Part shown: in pieces, positions 62,995 to 64,000 of the stretch
How the letters are laid out: each line of letters begins with the position of its first letter
How positions within the stretch are numbered: position 1 is the stretch's first letter
From: UBA3263 sp964554335
Lineage (GTDB): Bacteria; Bacteroidota; Bacteroidia; Bacteroidales; Muribaculaceae
Assembly (NCBI GenBank): GCA_964554335.1
Contig: CAZKOF010000003.1
Span: 1 to 64,000 of the forward strand
DNA: 64,000 bases
Direction: 5' to 3'
Program-made: the position numbers and the translations under genes
The notes under the pieces: generated by a model
Told to the model about the DNA's origin: nothing
The model's database searches: none
Seen by the model: the letters and a program-made list of their open reading frames with translations, nothing else

Positions 62995-63873
62995 ATGCGC
63001 AGATATATCATCATATTCATGCTCCTGACGGCTATGGCTTCGCATGCGAAACTGCGTTACTTTACCGCCGACAGTGTCGCCGTTCCTCCTGCAGGAGAAA
63101 TTATCGCCGTCGAGGCCCGCGTCGCCCATCCGTTGACCCGAGTGGGCGAAGGGCGTTTCGCAGGGTGGCAAATCGGATGGCCCGGCGTCACGATTGCTCT
63201 CACATTCGACAACCGAAACTTTGTCGACGGAATCAGCAACGGTAAAGTAATGCTTGAATATGGAACCTTAAAATCGCAGATATACAAAAATATAAATACA
63301 GACGGCAAATTCAATTCAATCGCCATAGAATGGCAAGCGGACGGTAAAGTCCATATCCTTGCCGGAGAGCGTAAACTCGACGAGTATATGGTCACAGACT
63401 CCATTCCCAGCCCTACAGGAATAATAACTGTCCGCCCGATTGGCGGGGGAAACATAATAATTCAAGATGTCATTATTGAAACCAACGACAACGCTTTTGC
63501 GCGACTCATGACCGACTATTCAGCAGAAGAACTTGCCAATGCCCCACGCTGGGAATATCTTGACCGTGCCACCGATCCGAAAACCGCTGTTGTCGGAGGG
63601 AAGTATGTTCTTGCTCAAATCGGCAACGACCTTATCTATATTGCCGGAGCAACCACTAATCCCGGCTCATGGTTGCCGGGAATGCTTAAAGGACGGCTGA
63701 TTCCTACCGGATTTGATGGCTATAGCAAACTACAGTGGTACGATGCCACGGGACGAGAAATGCCCGGCGAGCATTTCGCCGAGCATGATGAAACGTTAGG
63801 TGTGCTGAAATTGAATTTCCCGGAACTTGATGCCTCGGTGAGACTAAAACGTGCGGACAAGCAGCGACGCTGA
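62995..63873 (+). CDS. Secreted protein of unknown function
   Basis: 292 residues with a signal peptide (about 1-18, MRRYIIIFMLLTAMASHA). The rest is beta-rich, for example GWPGVTIALTFDN, NSIAIEWQADGKVHILAGER and GGKYVLAQIGNDLIYIAGAT. It could be a jelly-roll-type domain followed by a second beta domain, but I do not recognise the family. ATG 62995 was chosen because the signal peptide starts there. Divergent from the chromate transporter genes. Confidence 0.65.
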   Translation: MRRYIIIFMLLTAMASHAKLRYFTADSVAVPPAGEIIAVEARVAHPLTRVGEGRFAGWQIGWPGVTIALTFDNRNFVDGISNGKVMLEYGTLKSQIYKNINTDGKFNSIAIEWQADGKVHILAGERKLDEYMVTDSIPSPTGIITVRPIGGGNIIIQDVIIETNDNAFARLMTDYSAEELANAPRWEYLDRATDPKTAVVGGKYVLAQIGNDLIYIAGATTNPGSWLPGMLKGRLIPTGFDGYSKLQWYDATGREMPGEHFAEHDETLGVLKLNFPELDASVRLKRADKQRR

Positions 63874-64000
63874 TAGTTCTGTAAACCAATCGCGATCGAC
63901 TTGTGGTATATTTGCCTCGGCAATAGCCTCGTCAGCAAGTGTCGCATATCGGTCCATCAGTTGACGCAGGCGCGAGGGAAGATTTAGAGTGATATAGACA
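63844..64000 (-). CDS. Partial CDS at the right edge (3' end)
   Basis: Reading leftward from the window edge, a frame stays open for 51 codons and stops at 63844-63846. It contains ITLNLPSRLRQLMDRYATLA and VDRDWFTELSASLLVR and has plausible amino-acid composition. It overlaps the end of the plus-strand unknown gene by 30 bases, tail to tail. Start and family are outside the view. Confidence 0.4.
   Translation of the reverse strand, partial: VYITLNLPSRLRQLMDRYATLADEAIAEANIPQVDRDWFTELSASLLVRTF

Overview
The window looks like chromosomal DNA of a Bacteroidales bacterium, most likely a gut Muribaculaceae-type organism. Order-level evidence: promoters of the Bacteroidetes type (TAnnTTTG at -7, often with TTG 19-20 bases upstream), a fused LpxC/FabZ gene, a Bat (moxR-DUF58-batABCDE) operon, a FrdCAB complex with a five-helix cytochrome b, an alpha/beta/gamma/ferredoxin 2-oxoacid oxidoreductase, and families such as DUF5715, DUF4252 and DUF2795. 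The family-level assignment is inference.

Layout. 1-3.7 kb is a scarred accessory patch: a DUF5715 gene, a hairpin-rich spacer, two degenerate same-direction IS30 transposase remnants flanking tRNA-Ser(GCT), a truncated small membrane-protein gene, a DUF2795 gene and a frameshifted integrase fragment. 3.7-10.2 kb holds a GH20 hexosaminidase, a nucleoside kinase and DNA ligase (ligA) in tight order. 10.3-14.2 kb is frdCAB, with an unusual C-terminal extension on FrdC. 14.4-20 kb mixes three glycosyltransferase-type genes with an ECF sigma / anti-sigma-like / two DUF4252 unit and a TM2 protein.

20-31.8 kb is mostly minus strand: a universal stress protein, a small HTH protein, the Bat operon (with batB and batC fused), and an engB-HU-HU/LysM unit. 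From 31.9 kb the plus strand resumes: lpxD-lpxC/fabZ-lpxA (lipid A and fatty acid synthesis), an ABC transporter pair with a YtrA-type GntR regulator, and a MacB-like tripartite efflux operon ending in TolC (35-42.8 kb). 42.9-46.9 kb is the 2-oxoacid:ferredoxin oxidoreductase operon, a small unknown gene and a lipoprotein cyclophilin. 47-57.6 kb carries ffh, folD, a CapA-like gene, an NfnAB-like pair, an aldose epimerase-like gene, an EamA transporter, dgt, a TPM-domain protein and an NlpC/P60 lipoprotein. 57.5-64 kb has a U32 peptidase, L-serine dehydratase, folC (minus), a two-gene chromate transporter (minus), a secreted protein of unknown function, and the 3' end of a minus-strand gene cut by the window edge.

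Most genes are ordinary housekeeping genes in densely packed operons with 1-8 base overlaps. I see no CRISPR array, rRNA, intact phage or obvious defence island. The most unusual items are the HU-TM-LysM-like protein, the FrdC extension, the BatB/BatC fusion with its Gln-rich tract, promoters built into terminator hairpins, several predicted leaderless starts, and the decayed element cluster around tRNA-Ser.
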